64,000 bases of DNA from Boswellia sacra (Eukaryota > Streptophyta > Magnoliopsida > Sapindales > Burseraceae), in the NCBI GenBank assembly GCA_013180625.2, contig SNVD02009094.1:248001-312000 (forward strand). The letters run 5' to 3'. The notes beneath the pieces were generated by a model that saw only the letters and a list, made by a program, of their open reading frames with translations, had not been told where the DNA came from and made no database searches. Position 1 is the stretch's first letter. Each line of letters opens with the position of its first letter. Shown piece after piece: positions 46,048 to 58,470 of the stretch. The position numbers and the translations under genes were made by a program.

Positions 46048-46832
46048 ATTGTAAAATTACAAAAATGAGCACATGTAAGTTAAATAGAAACTTTTTCCAA
46101 GGGAAAAGTAACGTACTGACAGAACCGTGAGTCAGAATCTTGAAGAAGTTACTCTAGCATAGTAAAATTTCACAGTAAACGAGCAACAGATTTATAGTTC
46201 AAAGAACACTCTAAATGAAATGAATATTTTCTTCATAAATCTAGAACTTTCAATAGAGTAATGAAAAATTGGATCATAGTAGGCAAGTTTAAGGATGGAC
46301 AGCAAAATGGAAAGCAGATGACAAGCATTATAGAATATAATGATATGGCAATTTTGCAAGATATGGAAAAAATGGTTAAGATCTCTCATCATAGACATGT
46401 CTTGGTAGGATCAACAACCCTGGCTTTATTAAACAAATTTTCGCACATTCATAAACTACTAAAGCAACCACCTAGAAGCATAATGGGGTGTGTCAAACTA
46501 CAGCTGAAGCTACCATGGAGTAAAATATTCTTTCATTTTATTACGTGGTTCAGGGCATATTTTGCTAGTACCAGCATTGTTGGATGGCAAAGGATGTGGA
46601 GGAAAAATATCAGCAGGGAGTTGTCCTTGCTTCAATGAAGAGACAGATTTTCTGCGCCTATTTACATTTATAACTTTAACTATTGGCTTCCCTAAGGAAC
46701 CTAGCTTTTTCTTAGATGTAGGCAAAATATCATCCTTGGAGACCTATAAGAATGCTATAATATGCTCCATCTTGGTCTTATTAATTATTAGCTTCTCCAG
46801 TTTCTCTAGGTTTGCTTGTTGAGGAAGACATT

Positions 46833-49800
46833 TGACACGACCCGCCCCTAGCTACACGGATAAATCATGCGTAAAACTGTTCACTAAGAGAACGATCCTT
46901 AATTAACTATTTTCCTACACTTTTTGCTCTGCCACTTTGATAAAACTATTCATAAAAAAAGTATTTTTAGTTCAAGTCTTTTGTGTAACATACTAAAAAA
47001 GTGCTCAGAAATTTTTTAATGAAAAACCGGTAGAGTTTCCCCTATAATTTGAAGAAAACCCCCTGCAAAAACACACATTTATACACTTCTAAACTATTCT
47101 TCATCCCAACTTTTTTTGGGACTTTCGTCCTTATCAACCACAATATCCTAAAACATAAATAAATCATACTCAACATACTTAATATTTAAAAGCTTAATTA
47201 TACAAATACATAAAAATAAAATACTTTAAATGCATGAATAATTATTATACATCATGTGGCCTTCCTTTGCATCAGAGACAGCTTAGCACCAAGCCTACAG
47301 CACCTGGTTGGGAAGAAGAATATGAAAAGAATGAGCTAAAGGCTCAGTGAGTGGACAAATTTTATTTAAATAAAATATTGCTTTCTTTCTTTCATATAAA
47401 TCATTTCTTGAATAAAGCTTTATTAAAAAATCTTATTTTCTTAAAAGAAAATTACAACGTTTAATTAATATTTAAAAGAGAACCAGTAAACTTTTCTTTT
47501 CAAAATAACGTATAAATTACTACTTCTTCCTAACTTTCTTTTAAACTTTATTCTTATAAAACAACTGTAAAAAAATTTTACTAACCCTTTGTAAAGAAAA
47601 TACTTTATATAATTCATCAACTTACTTACCAAAATAGCGTAATATTCTTCAATTATATAAGCAATTCACTTACGTACCTTTACCTTGAACCCTTACCTAA
47701 TATCGTACACAGTGCAAAATGTATCACTATGTCTCTTTCTTTTCTATATAAAAAAATGTATAAACACGAGCCAAAAGAAATCAACTAATATAGAACTTTC
47801 AAATAATATTCCTCTTATCATATACGAAATCAGTTATTGACTTCATTTTCTAAATAACTCATAGATTGTATGACTATGACTATCTCATAATAAAATCATA
47901 TAATACATTTCTTACTAGAATATCTCATCTCATATTTATACTTAAGAAAATTTTATCGTACTTGTCAAAATATCATCAAATCTCTCATAGAATTTTGAAA
48001 ACTAATAACTTTTGATTAAAAATCTTCAAATCCAATTACTTGATTCTATATTCTTTAAAAACAATGAAAAGAATGCATATTTCCTCAATCTTATAAAATA
48101 AAACTCATGATGATATGCTAAAATCATCGCTTCAGTTATGTAATATACAAAATATTATTTTCTAAAAAAAATCTTCTTTCAAAAAGAAACTTTGTGAATC
48201 TTGCTTCTTTCTCAAACTAAATCATATAAACATATTCAAAACTCTTTTCATTATACTAAACAAGTACCCCTGAAACTGTCTGATCTTGCCTGGCGAGATC
48301 TAACATCGCACATGCAGAGCTATCTGAATTTTCTCATATCTGGTGAGATCTACATCACGCAGGCAGAGCTATCTGTATCTGACGAGATCTAATATCGCAC
48401 AGGTCTGCTATCTGAATCTCCTTATACCTGGTGAGATCTACATCACACAGGTAGAGCTGTCTGTACCTGACGAGATCTAACATCGCACAGGCCTGCTATC
48501 TGGTCATATGCATGCGTAGAACTACCCCCAAAGGGCTAAAGCGCCCAGATCACACGGCCCAAAACCTCTATCTGTGTCTAAACGGGCCCCAAAGGCCTCT
48601 ATCTTTCTATCTGAAATCTGTTGTCTCACTGTCTAAGTGAGTTGGGTACTAGCTTAGTATAATATAATTAAACTTTCTTCTTTTCGCTAAAACTGATTTC
48701 TTTTCGAAATTTGCTTTATATGCTAAACCATTGCTTCTCAAGCAGATTTATCAAAAATTGTAAAACTTATATAAACTGAAACTCATAATATCTGAATCCT
48801 TAAAAATCCATAATAAATATTTAAAAAAATAATTGCAAATACTTTGAGAAATCCTTGAAATCAAATTGCTATAAAAATATGATCATAATTGTTCTGCTTT
48901 TAACGCTTTCCATAAAATGGTAAAATATGCATCCGTAATAATATAGAAAAAAAATTCATATATAAAATATGAATATTTCTTTTAAAGTGCTATATCTTTA
49001 TTCAAAACTAATTTTTTTTTTAAAACTAAAATTTATGTCTACAACTATTCTGAAAGTTAGCTTTGAAACATCTTAATAATTGAAAACAAATATAACAAAT
49101 AGATCTATCCACCCACGAGAAATACAAAAGAACTAACTTGAATTCTTCTAAATTCGCTAAGATTCTCAGAAATTCTATAAAATGCTAAATAAACATAACT
49201 AAGTAAATACTAAAACATATCTCTATTTATCCAGAAAAATAAATCTTCTACTCTTTCTAAAACTTTCTAAAATATTCATAAAATAAAATACTTTTCATCT
49301 CGCTATAAGCTATCTCAAAATCTCATACTTTCGATATAATATTTTATACAACATTCTTTCATATAATTATACTTCGAAATTTAACTAATTTCTAAAAATA
49401 TTAGCTCAAAATTTCGAAGATTTCCAAAATCTTAGATATCATGCTTCAACTGAAATCATTTTGATTATCCTAAAATTTTTAGAATTCTGCATTCAGGTCC
49501 CTACAAATTCTGAAACAGTTTTTCAAATTTTACAATTCAGCCCCTACTACTAAGCAGTTTTAGAATTTGGCATTATCATCCCTGCAGAATTAAATTCTAA
49601 TTTCTAAAACTTATTCTTTTTAATTTGCTATTATTTTAAATATAAAATCACTCATCATTTTACAAATCAAAAACATCCTTTCTTCAACATGTGTATTTAT
49701 TTAAAGGAGATAATTAAATACTTCAATTTTCTATACAATTTATTCAATTGTAATTGTCTCTTTTCCAATCATAAAAAAAAACTTTCGACTTTCTATTGAC

Positions 49801-50675
49801 ATATAATATACATTCATTCTACATCTTTCACTTTAATTTCATTTTTTTATTGTATTCAAACTTATCAAAACAACGCTTACTATATATTCAAAAATTAATT
49901 CACTAGCATCAACCATAACCATTTCTTTTATCCAAAATTAAATACTTTACATACGCTTATTTCCGAAATACAAAATTCATCATTATCGATTCTAAAAACA
50001 TTTTAATATAATTCAATTAATTAATCTAATAACGTAAATCATATAAAAAAATCATAAATTTAATACGCTTTCATATAAAATAAAATTCTCAAAATATAAT
50101 CCACTCACTGAATTTAAGCTCCTTTTCAGATGAATAATGTTACAAGAATTATTTGATGACCGAAAAACATAATCGGAAATGTTGCCGGAATGTCGTCGCC
50201 GGCGAGTGAACAGTGACCGAATTTCATTTCTCTCCGATTCGCAAAATTCGTATATCAACATGTAACAAAATTGGTATGGTTAGAAAGATAATAAAACAAG
50301 CTTTAATTTGATATAAAGATTTACTGGTAACTCACCGGATTTTGATCGGAAAATGCATAGGAAGCCGTTAGCTTCCATGCTTCGATCTGTAAAAACGGTG
50401 AAGAAACCAAGGACAACACATATATGGATGGAAAGAGGACATTACAAGCTTCAAAATGATATATTATAGGGCTGGAGACTCACCAGAAATCGGTCGGAAT
50501 CGCTACTCAAAGGCGACGATGAACAGTGTCAGGCATGAACAGTAAAAACGAATTTCCCAAAATTTCAGAATTCTCCCCCATTTCCTATTCACCTTCTCTT
50601 ATTTATAATTAAAATTTTGGGCTGGGCCGGGCCTTCTTCACAGCCCAATGGGTTAAAAACCCAACGGGTATTACA
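46833..50675. mobile_element. Large solo-LTR-like insertion in exon 6 of pseudogene D
   Basis: A 3843 bp insertion starting TGACACGACCCGCC and ending GGGTATTACA, flanked by the 5 bp duplication ACATT (46828-46832, 50676-50680). Ends TG...CA with a 5 bp duplication are LTR features. No retroviral-type coding frames, primer site or second LTR were found, so a solo LTR of a Ty3-gypsy element with very long LTRs, or a non-autonomous derivative, is most likely. Confidence 0.75.
48285..48500 (+). repeat. GAGATCTA tandem repeats inside the large solo LTR
   Basis: Alternating related units (CTGGTGAGATCTACATCAC and CTGACGAGATCTAAYATCG types) repeated about five times, each followed by a short CAGG...GCTATCTG segment. 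The higher-order period is about 118 bp. Confidence 0.88.
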
Positions 50676-51325
50676 ACATTCATGCCGGCAAGGAGACACG
50701 AGTTTACATGATCATGAGGACCAGAATTCTCGAACTCTATATTAATCACAAGTTAACAAAATTTTTTAGCAACAGCTTTTGCATTTATTTTCTTTAATTG
50801 TTACAGTTATGGGGAATAGGTGGTGGGGGAAGCTAGCTTGATGTTATATAAAGAAGATTACCTAACAAAAACAGGCCACACAAATTTGATTAGCAAATGA
50901 GACCTAAGAGCCTATGCCCTTGCCTCCAGAGCTTTAGATGACATTCTAGTTAATGAGTAAGCATAGTTTTGAGGAAATATACAAAAGAAATTACACTTGC
51001 TTTCTGCAAGTTAGTAACTGTTTAGTAACAGTTATCTGGTAAACTTCATTTAGTTCGGTTAATACGTGTCCTTGATGGCTTTAATCTGCAAAGTGAAAAA
51101 AATTATCAAGATATTATTGTTGAATTCTTCATATTTACAGGTGCTGTAAGGTGCAAAAAGATTAAAGACTAGTGGATAATGATAAAATCTATGGGAAAAT
51201 AATGCTGAGAATTCTTTCACAATGGCATATAACTTCATGGTTTCTAATTTATTATTTGTTTCATCCAAATCGATACCCATGACCACACCTTGAACATTTT
51301 CTCCCAAGTTTTATATAGTAAACTT

Positions 51326-52175
51326 TGTAAAATCAGGAAGTATGAAGTTATGTGCAATATAGTGGTAAACTGTAATGTAAAATGGCACATGAGGATTTTA
51401 CTTGGTTCAGTTATAAAACCTATATTCACGGATATCTTAGAGCTGTAATTCACTAAGTTCTTGTTTGTACAATCTTTAGAAATGTTTATGGCGCTGACTC
51501 AATCTCATACACTGATTTAATCTTTATAAAACAAAATCCTGCTAAGATCTTAAACTCTAGTGACACTGTCTACTTTCTGTCACTGACAACTTAACAACAC
51601 ACTGTTAAGTAAAACATAACCACGATGTCTGATACTGAATTATATAAACGCTTAATTTGCAAGTTTTCTCAAGTGTATACAAACTCAATCAAACCTAATC
51701 AATATTCATGCACGATCACAATCTCTCATACATGAATAAAACACTCATAAAAACAAAATGAAAGAAGCATTCTAGTTTTGCGTTGAAGCTCTCCACTCAT
51801 TCTTGAAATGCCGTAACATACACATCTATGTAATTTATATAAAATAACTTTATATATAATGTGATACCCGATTGTGTTATCTCTCTAAAATCCTGAAGAA
51901 TCTTAATCAAACTCAATTAGGATAAAGAACAATACTTTTGGAAGTAATATAACCTAAATAAAATAGGACACAAATAAATATACTTCTAATTCAACTAGGA
52001 TACATCAGTAATGTCCTAATTTAAAGAGATATTCAATATAAATCAAATACTTCATAAAATAAACTTTTAGAAACAGTAAAATAAGAAATAATATATCACA
52101 ATATTTTTATCAAAAGTTGGTCTAAAATTCTCATGTGCGTAGCATATGCAAGAATGTCATACGTTGACACCAACA
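51326..52175. mobile_element. Solo LTR in intron 4 of pseudogene D
   Basis: An 850 bp insertion starting TGTAAAATCAGGAAG and ending TTGACACCAACA, flanked by the 5 bp duplication AACTT (51321-51325, 52176-52180). Gene C has the uninterrupted sequence at the matching place (about 29050-29065, AGTAAAATTCATCC). A second copy of the same LTR family is the split one at 33749-36154. Confidence 0.85.
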
Positions 52176-54039
52176 AACTTCATCCTATAGAGACATTTCA
52201 AAATATATGTATACCTTTTGGTATACTTCTTCTTGCCAACCACTGCCATCCACATGTTCAGTCTGGGCTGTGGAATCTAATGAAGCAAAAGTTACAAAAA
52301 CCATGCACTATAAGTTAAACAGAAAGTTGTTTCAAGTGAAAATTTACTTAGAAAAACATGAGTAATCAGACTCCTGAGAAATTTCCTCTATAAGAAAGAA
52401 AAATATCATTGTAAACAAGCTAAAGAGTTAATTTTCAAAGAGCACTCAAATTAAATGAACAATTCACACACAAAACCAAAAATCTGAATAGCATAAGGCA
52501 AAATGGGATTATAGCATGCAAGTTTTAACAAAAAGATTGACAGCAACACAGCAAATGGCAGCCACTAGAGCAGATAATTGCATCTGTATTTTGTTAGAGA
52601 ACTTTTCAAATGTATGATAATGGGTCAGGTTTATGCGGCTATTTAAATATTGTCACAAACTTTTTTTTGTAAGAAATGGGATCCCAATAATCTTAGCTCT
52701 TCTACAAATTTACAAATACGCCCACATAGTAACTTCACCAATTGCTAGCATGTCAAATTATAAAAACTTGCATCCATGTTTCAAGTCATAGATTATATAT
52801 CTTTTCATTGCCTTGGTGTGTGAGTAAAGGTAACCTATTCTACTCCCGGAATGCATAATGGGGTTTGGGTCTTATTAATGCATACAAAGTAAAATGTTCT
52901 TTGATGTTATTACCTGAATTGGAGAGTCCGTTTCTAGTACGAGCATCGTATTGATTTCATCTTGTGACGCATTTTTTTTCACATAATCTGACTGCAGGTT
53001 AAGACCGAAGCAAAAATTTACATGTCATTGCACTTCATTTTACCAAAACCAGGAAAAAAAAAGCACTAAAATTAATGTATTAGGCAAGCTTCTCACTGCA
53101 GTAGCTTCATTGTCTCTGATCTTCTCTCATTCTTTCTTTTCGTACTAGCTTATATTTTTACGAACTGACAGCATTTGCATTACATTACTTGTTAATAAGT
53201 CAAAGCAGAATTTCTCTAACGAATATATATAAATGAAATTTATGGAGTCAACAGATTAGAATTACCTTACTTGTTGCAGCAGCGTGTGCCTCAATCTTCT
53301 GACCTATCGAGCATGTGTAATCCCTCTAGGCCAGAAGGATGACACCGCTTTAGTTTCTCCATTCTATGCAAAATAAGGGAGTTACTGACTGCAAGTTACT
53401 CATATACAGCAAAACAACACACATAAAAACTAATGGGTAAACAAGATCCTACCAATCAATCCACTAAATGAACTTCAAAAGATAATAAGAAGTGCAAAAA
53501 AAGTTCATAATACACCTTATTTTTGAAAGAACCATGGAACTTGGTTACAATTAGCAATTTTTCTGCAGCTAAATAGAAAGATTTAAATCAGACTGTGACG
53601 CGAAAGATCCTGTTTTTTGAAAACCAATATAACTTGAGATTATAATTCTATTCATGGTATGTGGGTTCCTTCCTCATCCCACCAAAACATAATAAAGTAA
53701 TCAGAATACGGAAATTTGGTCTTTAAATATTTCCTCATGCACTTGAAGAGTTTGAAGACAATTGCCATGGGGACAATCATGGACATTTAACTGTTTAATG
53801 TGATCAAATTCATGTTTAAGGATATAGCCGATAGCAGTTAAATACAATATTAGTTGCTTTACATAGAAATAAATCCTACAGGTTTGTTCATCTACAAATG
53901 CCGGATGCAGACAGAGGTACAAAAGAAGAAAAGCTGATTTCTTATGCGTCTTGCACAGAATATGGACTTAAACTGAGCAGAATAGTGGTTCTCGCCCTTA
54001 CTAAACCACTTCAAAAAGTCACAAGGTAGGCTTATGTAT

Positions 54040-54605
54040 TGTTAACAGGTGTCTCAAAATTGGAGGCTAGGATGGTTTGATAAAAGGCTAGCTGAAGGAA
54101 GCTGAGGAGTTAGTTACATTCGGTTACTGGCCATAACAAAATAAATTGCTTCAACAGAAAAATAACTGTCAGACAGCTGAGACAGTTATTCTCTTTGCAG
54201 GTTGGTTATCTTCTCACGTGCAGCTAGGATCCAGAAACATCTCAAGGCAGCTATATAGTCTGTATATATGGATGGTTATTGTACAAGAAAATATAAAAAA
54301 CTCGGGAAGAGTTTAAGGAAGTGAAAAACAAACAAAGAGGGGGTTTTAGAGAGAATCTTCTCAAGGGGTTTACTTTGTAAAGGGTTCCTGAATCTGAAAC
54401 TTGATCTGTGAGTGTGAGGGCTTTGTAAACTCTTATTTTCTATAGTGCAGCGCTTCCTTTCCCGTGGATGTAGATGATTCTTGATCAATCCACGTAATTC
54501 TTGTGTTCTTGAATTGTTTGTTTTCCTTGATTTTAGTTCAGTTTTCTGGTTTAAGATTGTATCTCATTTGTATTGAGCTTCATTTCCTGGTCGAATTTTG
54601 CATCA
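54040..54605. mobile_element. Solo LTR in intron 1 of pseudogene D
   Basis: A 566 bp insertion starting TGTTAACAGGTGTC and ending TTTTGCATCA, flanked by the perfect 5 bp duplication TGTAT (54035-54039, 54606-54610). Pseudogene F has the empty site at about 59467-59490 (GTAGGCTTATATATGATTT). The interior has a TATA-like stretch (near 54250-54275) and a leader-like segment, as expected for an LTR. Confidence 0.88.
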
Positions 54606-55129
54606 TGTATGATTTCTCTATTAGTTCATTATTCGGATAAAATTTATATATGACTCTTCAGGCTTCCAAAACTAGTGCATTTGAAATGGAAATGCTAGAC
54701 ATTATGGATCAACAATCCCAGCCATAGCCCCCCAACGACAGTGGCAAATGTACAACTCTATGCTAGAGAATTTGTAGCACGCTTTTTGAACAACAAGTAA
54801 TAGCTAGCTGGTTAAAAAAGCAGACACTTACAACTCGTTGACCAGTCTTTTACGTGATCAAGGGCTCATTTGAGTTCTCCCATCACCTGGATCCCGACTG
54901 CCTTCTCGGCTGTCTGAGTAGCCATCTAATACTAGAACCCCCCAAACCAAGTAAAATAGATGAATAAACAAAATAAAAATCAAATATATGTCACCATATA
55001 AATATAACAGTTTTTCGCTCATCAATGAATGGCTTTGCAATTTACTTAAACTAGTAGATGCTTCGAATTTTAGGAAATAAAAAGGAAACATTGCCCAATA
55101 TGCACTTTTTGAGTTCAATTTCAATCCAA

Positions 55130-56640
55130 GGCCCCCAAAAAAAAATTGGTAAACTTATAGACACAATCTTCCCAAAAACAAATATGGGTAAGCAAGGCCA
55201 TGAAATGACTTCTGTTGTGAATTTCGGGTTTTTTACAGAAGCGTTCAATCTGAGATATTATCAAAATTATGATGAAACAACAAGCAAGAAAACAATTATG
55301 ATGAAACTGCAAGCAAGAAAACAAACAAGAAAATAGAGAAGATAGGAATACCAGATTTATAGTGGGTTGGCCAATGAAGCCTACATCCACTTTGGAGATC
55401 TCAGTAGTAGCTTTATTTCAATCAATAATAATACAAGAATATCAACAATAATAACAAGGATTTAACCTTACAACGTCCCTATGCATATCGATAAGATAAC
55501 CACCAATCTTCGATATATGCCGCCAAGGAAAGACTAACAAACTTCCTATGTATATATCCCAAAATTACCACCCATCTATGATATATACTCCCAAGGAAAG
55601 ATTAACGAGAAGAACTTCCACGGGTACTCAATCTATACTCACAGTTTACAATCTCAAACTGTAGCTTCTAAGATCACCCAAAATGTTGACATCCTTGTGG
55701 TCTCCAAAGGCTCTTAAAACATTTAACCAGTCTTCTCTCCACCTGATCGATTTCTCGATATCTTTACATTCATACATACAAGGTTTTATATGAGGCCAAG
55801 AGTTTTCTTTTTTCTAGTATAACCATGATTCATAGACTAGAAATACAACTAAAACTCTTTCTATTTCAGTTTCTTTATCCAACTATGAGTAACCTAGATT
55901 ATTATAATTAAAACAAATTACAATCAAACTCAACTTCCTGATTTGATACAAATTTCAATTTAAATTACTCTAGAAACAAATCCTCTATTGCCTAATATTC
56001 TTAAAAAACAAAAACACATATAAAAACTTGTTTTAATTTCCATCCGCAATAGCAATAGTAAATCTTCCCTCCAGAGGATGTTTATACATTTTGCCCAATT
56101 TTGGGGTGTTTGTGATGCATGCGCCCCATGATTAGGCGAATATATTTTTGTTTTCTATACGGCAGATTTTTCTCAATATTTAATATTATACTCCAAAGAT
56201 CGTATAGCAATTGGCAACGGAAATTAGATTTTTTCTTTAATATTTTAATGGGGGATAAGGAATTAAAGAAATATAACTTGAAAGTTTAAGTCATAATTGT
56301 GATAAGTAAACCTCAAGTTCACATTTCCAATCAATAATTCAGTAACCATCCATTGTTTCCTGAATAAGCTAACCTGGGCTTGTTTGTCAACAAATTGTCC
56401 ACAAATATAATCATTTTAAAAAGAAACGACATGGGTTCTGTTTGTTGCATAAGAAAATTCCACTTTTTCCTGGGAAAAATCTGAACTTCATGCTAGCTAA
56501 TACCCATATAAACAGAACAATATGAAGCAACCGCATGCATCAATGCTACCCAAATGAATAAATAAGAAAAAAAAATAGTAAAAGAAAGTACACATTTTGA
56601 CATGGAAACTTATTTAAAGAAATAATAGATGAAGCTTTGA
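55130..56640. other. Upstream region of pseudogene D with an unassigned insertion
   Basis: The parts next to 55130 and after about 56190 resemble the upstream region of pseudogene F (about 60730 and 60910). Between them, about 55200-56150 has no counterpart. It includes a 29 bp tandem pair (about 55265-55322) and an LTR-like stretch near 55360-55400, but no clean ends were found. Confidence 0.45.
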
Positions 56641-56644
56641 GAAC

Positions 56645-56790
56645 TTCATCATAGTTTGAAGGCGATGGTTATTTTCTTGGATTTCTCCTTGAGAAAAAGA
56701 GGCTTTCTCGCCATTAATTCCTATCCATGCTTGCATTCGTCGAATTTGAATTGCAGTGGAGATTAATTATAGGACTTTCTTACGGAGAAA
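56645..56790 (-). promoter_or_regulatory. 5' leader remnant of pseudogene D
   Basis: Related to the leaders at 32165 (gene C) and 61319 (pseudogene F): minus strand with GAAAATAACCATCG and the former donor GATGAA|GTTCTC. Confidence 0.45.
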
Positions 56791-56884
56791 ACTAAGTAAA
56801 TACTTTCCTGCAATATTCTTTTATAGAGTGGGATCCTTAAAAACACTTCAGATTACAAAACTCAAGAGATTTCATACTACTCTT

Positions 56885-58035
56885 CACTTCTGACCGAGAT
56901 GTAAAATTTGAAAGCCATTTTTGGCGTGAGCTTTGGAAGAGATTTCATACTACTCTTCACTTTAGTAGCACCTGCAACCCACAGATTGATGACAGACAGA
57001 GGTTGTGAACCGCACTCGTGGTAATCTGATTCGTTGTACTGCAGGTGACTGTCCCAAGCAATGGGACCAAGCTTTAGCACAAGCTGAATTTGCTTGTAAC
57101 AGCTTGGAGAATAGGTTCACAGCAAAGGCTCCCTTCACGATTGTCTACACCAAGCTTCCTACTCAAACAGTTGACCTCCTCCATCTTCCTCACTTCAAGA
57201 GTGTTAGTAAATAGAATATATAAAATATTTGATTGTATTGAAAATGTTTTAAATCAATACAACCTTATAAGCTAGCTTCGGAACTCTAGTATAGTGAGTA
57301 CCGTTTCACTTGAACACTAATGCACTAGCTATTTTTCTTCATCTAATTTTGGAAGTGCAATTGCCTATTTATAGATGTAATAGGCGGTTACAAAAGTCGG
57401 TTACACCATTTGTTTAATAATTATTTGAAGTCGGTACATGTTGACTAGAAATTACTGGAAAGAGAAAGTCCATTCGACTGCATGATATTTGCATGGCTGC
57501 ATGGTCTAGTAGCTTCAGGACTCCCTTATGTCGGTTGCATGTTTGCTGGCTCTCTTGTCCCACATCTGCCGACATCAATCTTGGCTTCTCATTGGCTGAT
57601 TATCAAGACTACCAACTTTGACTTTGAGAATTTGCATCAACGTTTTAACAAAGAGTAAACAAGCTGCTCCCCTTGCTGATCAGATCATTCAACTTCATCA
57701 AGAGGTTCGAAGTATGTTAGAATTACAAAGTCCTAAGTATAAAGTAGAGGCTGATAAACGTCATTGCTGTAAGCTTTTTGAGGTTGTGATTTTGTTATGG
57801 CTCACTTAAGAAAGAATCGTTTTCCTGTTGGGACTTATCACAAATTACAAGAGCGAATAATAGGTCCTTTTCGTATCACCAAGAAGATAAATGATAATGC
57901 CTACATTGTGGAACTACCAACTAACTTGCAAATTTCTTCAACCTCCAAGGTAGCTGATCTCTCTGAATATATACTTCCCACCACATGCAGCTCCAATACC
58001 ATCCTCTCAGTTGGGTTCAACTTCTTCTCAAGATA
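56885..58035 (+). pseudogene. Ty3-gypsy integrase C-terminal fragment
   Basis: Plus-strand pieces: [20 protein letters not shown] and HFSSTCNPQ (56890-56985), shift, NRTRGNLIRCTAGDCPKQWD and LAQAEFACNSLENRFTAKAP (57005-57200). After an interruption come NLHQR, SKQAAPLADQIIQLHQEV and KVEADKRHC (57630-57780), then MAHLRKNRFPVGTYHKLQER, IGPFRITKKINDNAYIVELP (57797-57960). This is the end of a gypsy integrase core and its C-terminal domain. Domains before it and LTRs are missing. It lies where exons 4-6 of pseudogene F would be expected. Confidence 0.85.
57212..57612. other. About 400 bp insertion within the gypsy fragment
   Basis: Splits the integrase frame between LLHLPHFKSVSK and FDFENLHQR. 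It contains a TATA-like CTATTTATAGATG and looks LTR- or MITE-like, but I could not define a target duplication. Confidence 0.45.
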
Positions 58036-58470
58036 GGGGCCCTGATGCAGAAGCATCAAATTTTTAAAGCTGCAACTGTTTGTTATTTTATTTTATCACT
58101 ATTTTACATATAAATTGGTTGAATCTAGTAAGACTAAGATGCGTCGTTTTATTTTGATTAAGTTTCTTTTTGACAGCAAACTTTCTTAACAGTCCCTAAG
58201 CCAAAACACACCGTTTTGGCGGCAATGAATCTGTGAGGGCTTCATTTTTTTCATCGTATAGATATTTTTATGATGAATACTGATTGGAGGAACTTTTGGC
58301 TGCTGTTCTGGTGTTCTCTATTATGAGAACTTATTAAAAAAAGACTCATGCTGGAGTAAATATTGGATTATTGTATTCATTCCTCTGTGCATATTTTGTT
58401 TCTTGTTTTAGACTTCTACGTCATTATGAATACATTATACAAAGTAAAATAACGTTCTTTCATGTTCTAC

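Larger units (their letters stand above)
46510..54925 (-). pseudogene. MED15a-like pseudogene D, six exons, disrupted
   Basis: All six exons are recognisable: 54925-54832 (MATQTAEKA, then a one-base deletion), 53363-53266 (MEKLKRCHPSGLEG, then a shift), 52991-52914 (SDYVKKNA), 52276-52215 (STAQTEHVD, WQEEVYQK), 51085 to about 51008 (IKAIKDTY then stops) and exon 6. Exon 6 is split: its first bases are at 50684-50676 and the rest at 46832 to about 46510 (NLEKLEKLIINKTKMEHIIAF cut to KLEKLIINKTKMEHIIA, then TAG, then SKKKLGSLGKPIVKVINVN). The splice acceptor of exon 6 is CCGG, not CAG. Three LTR insertions lie inside the locus. It cannot encode a MED15a-like protein. Confidence 0.82.
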
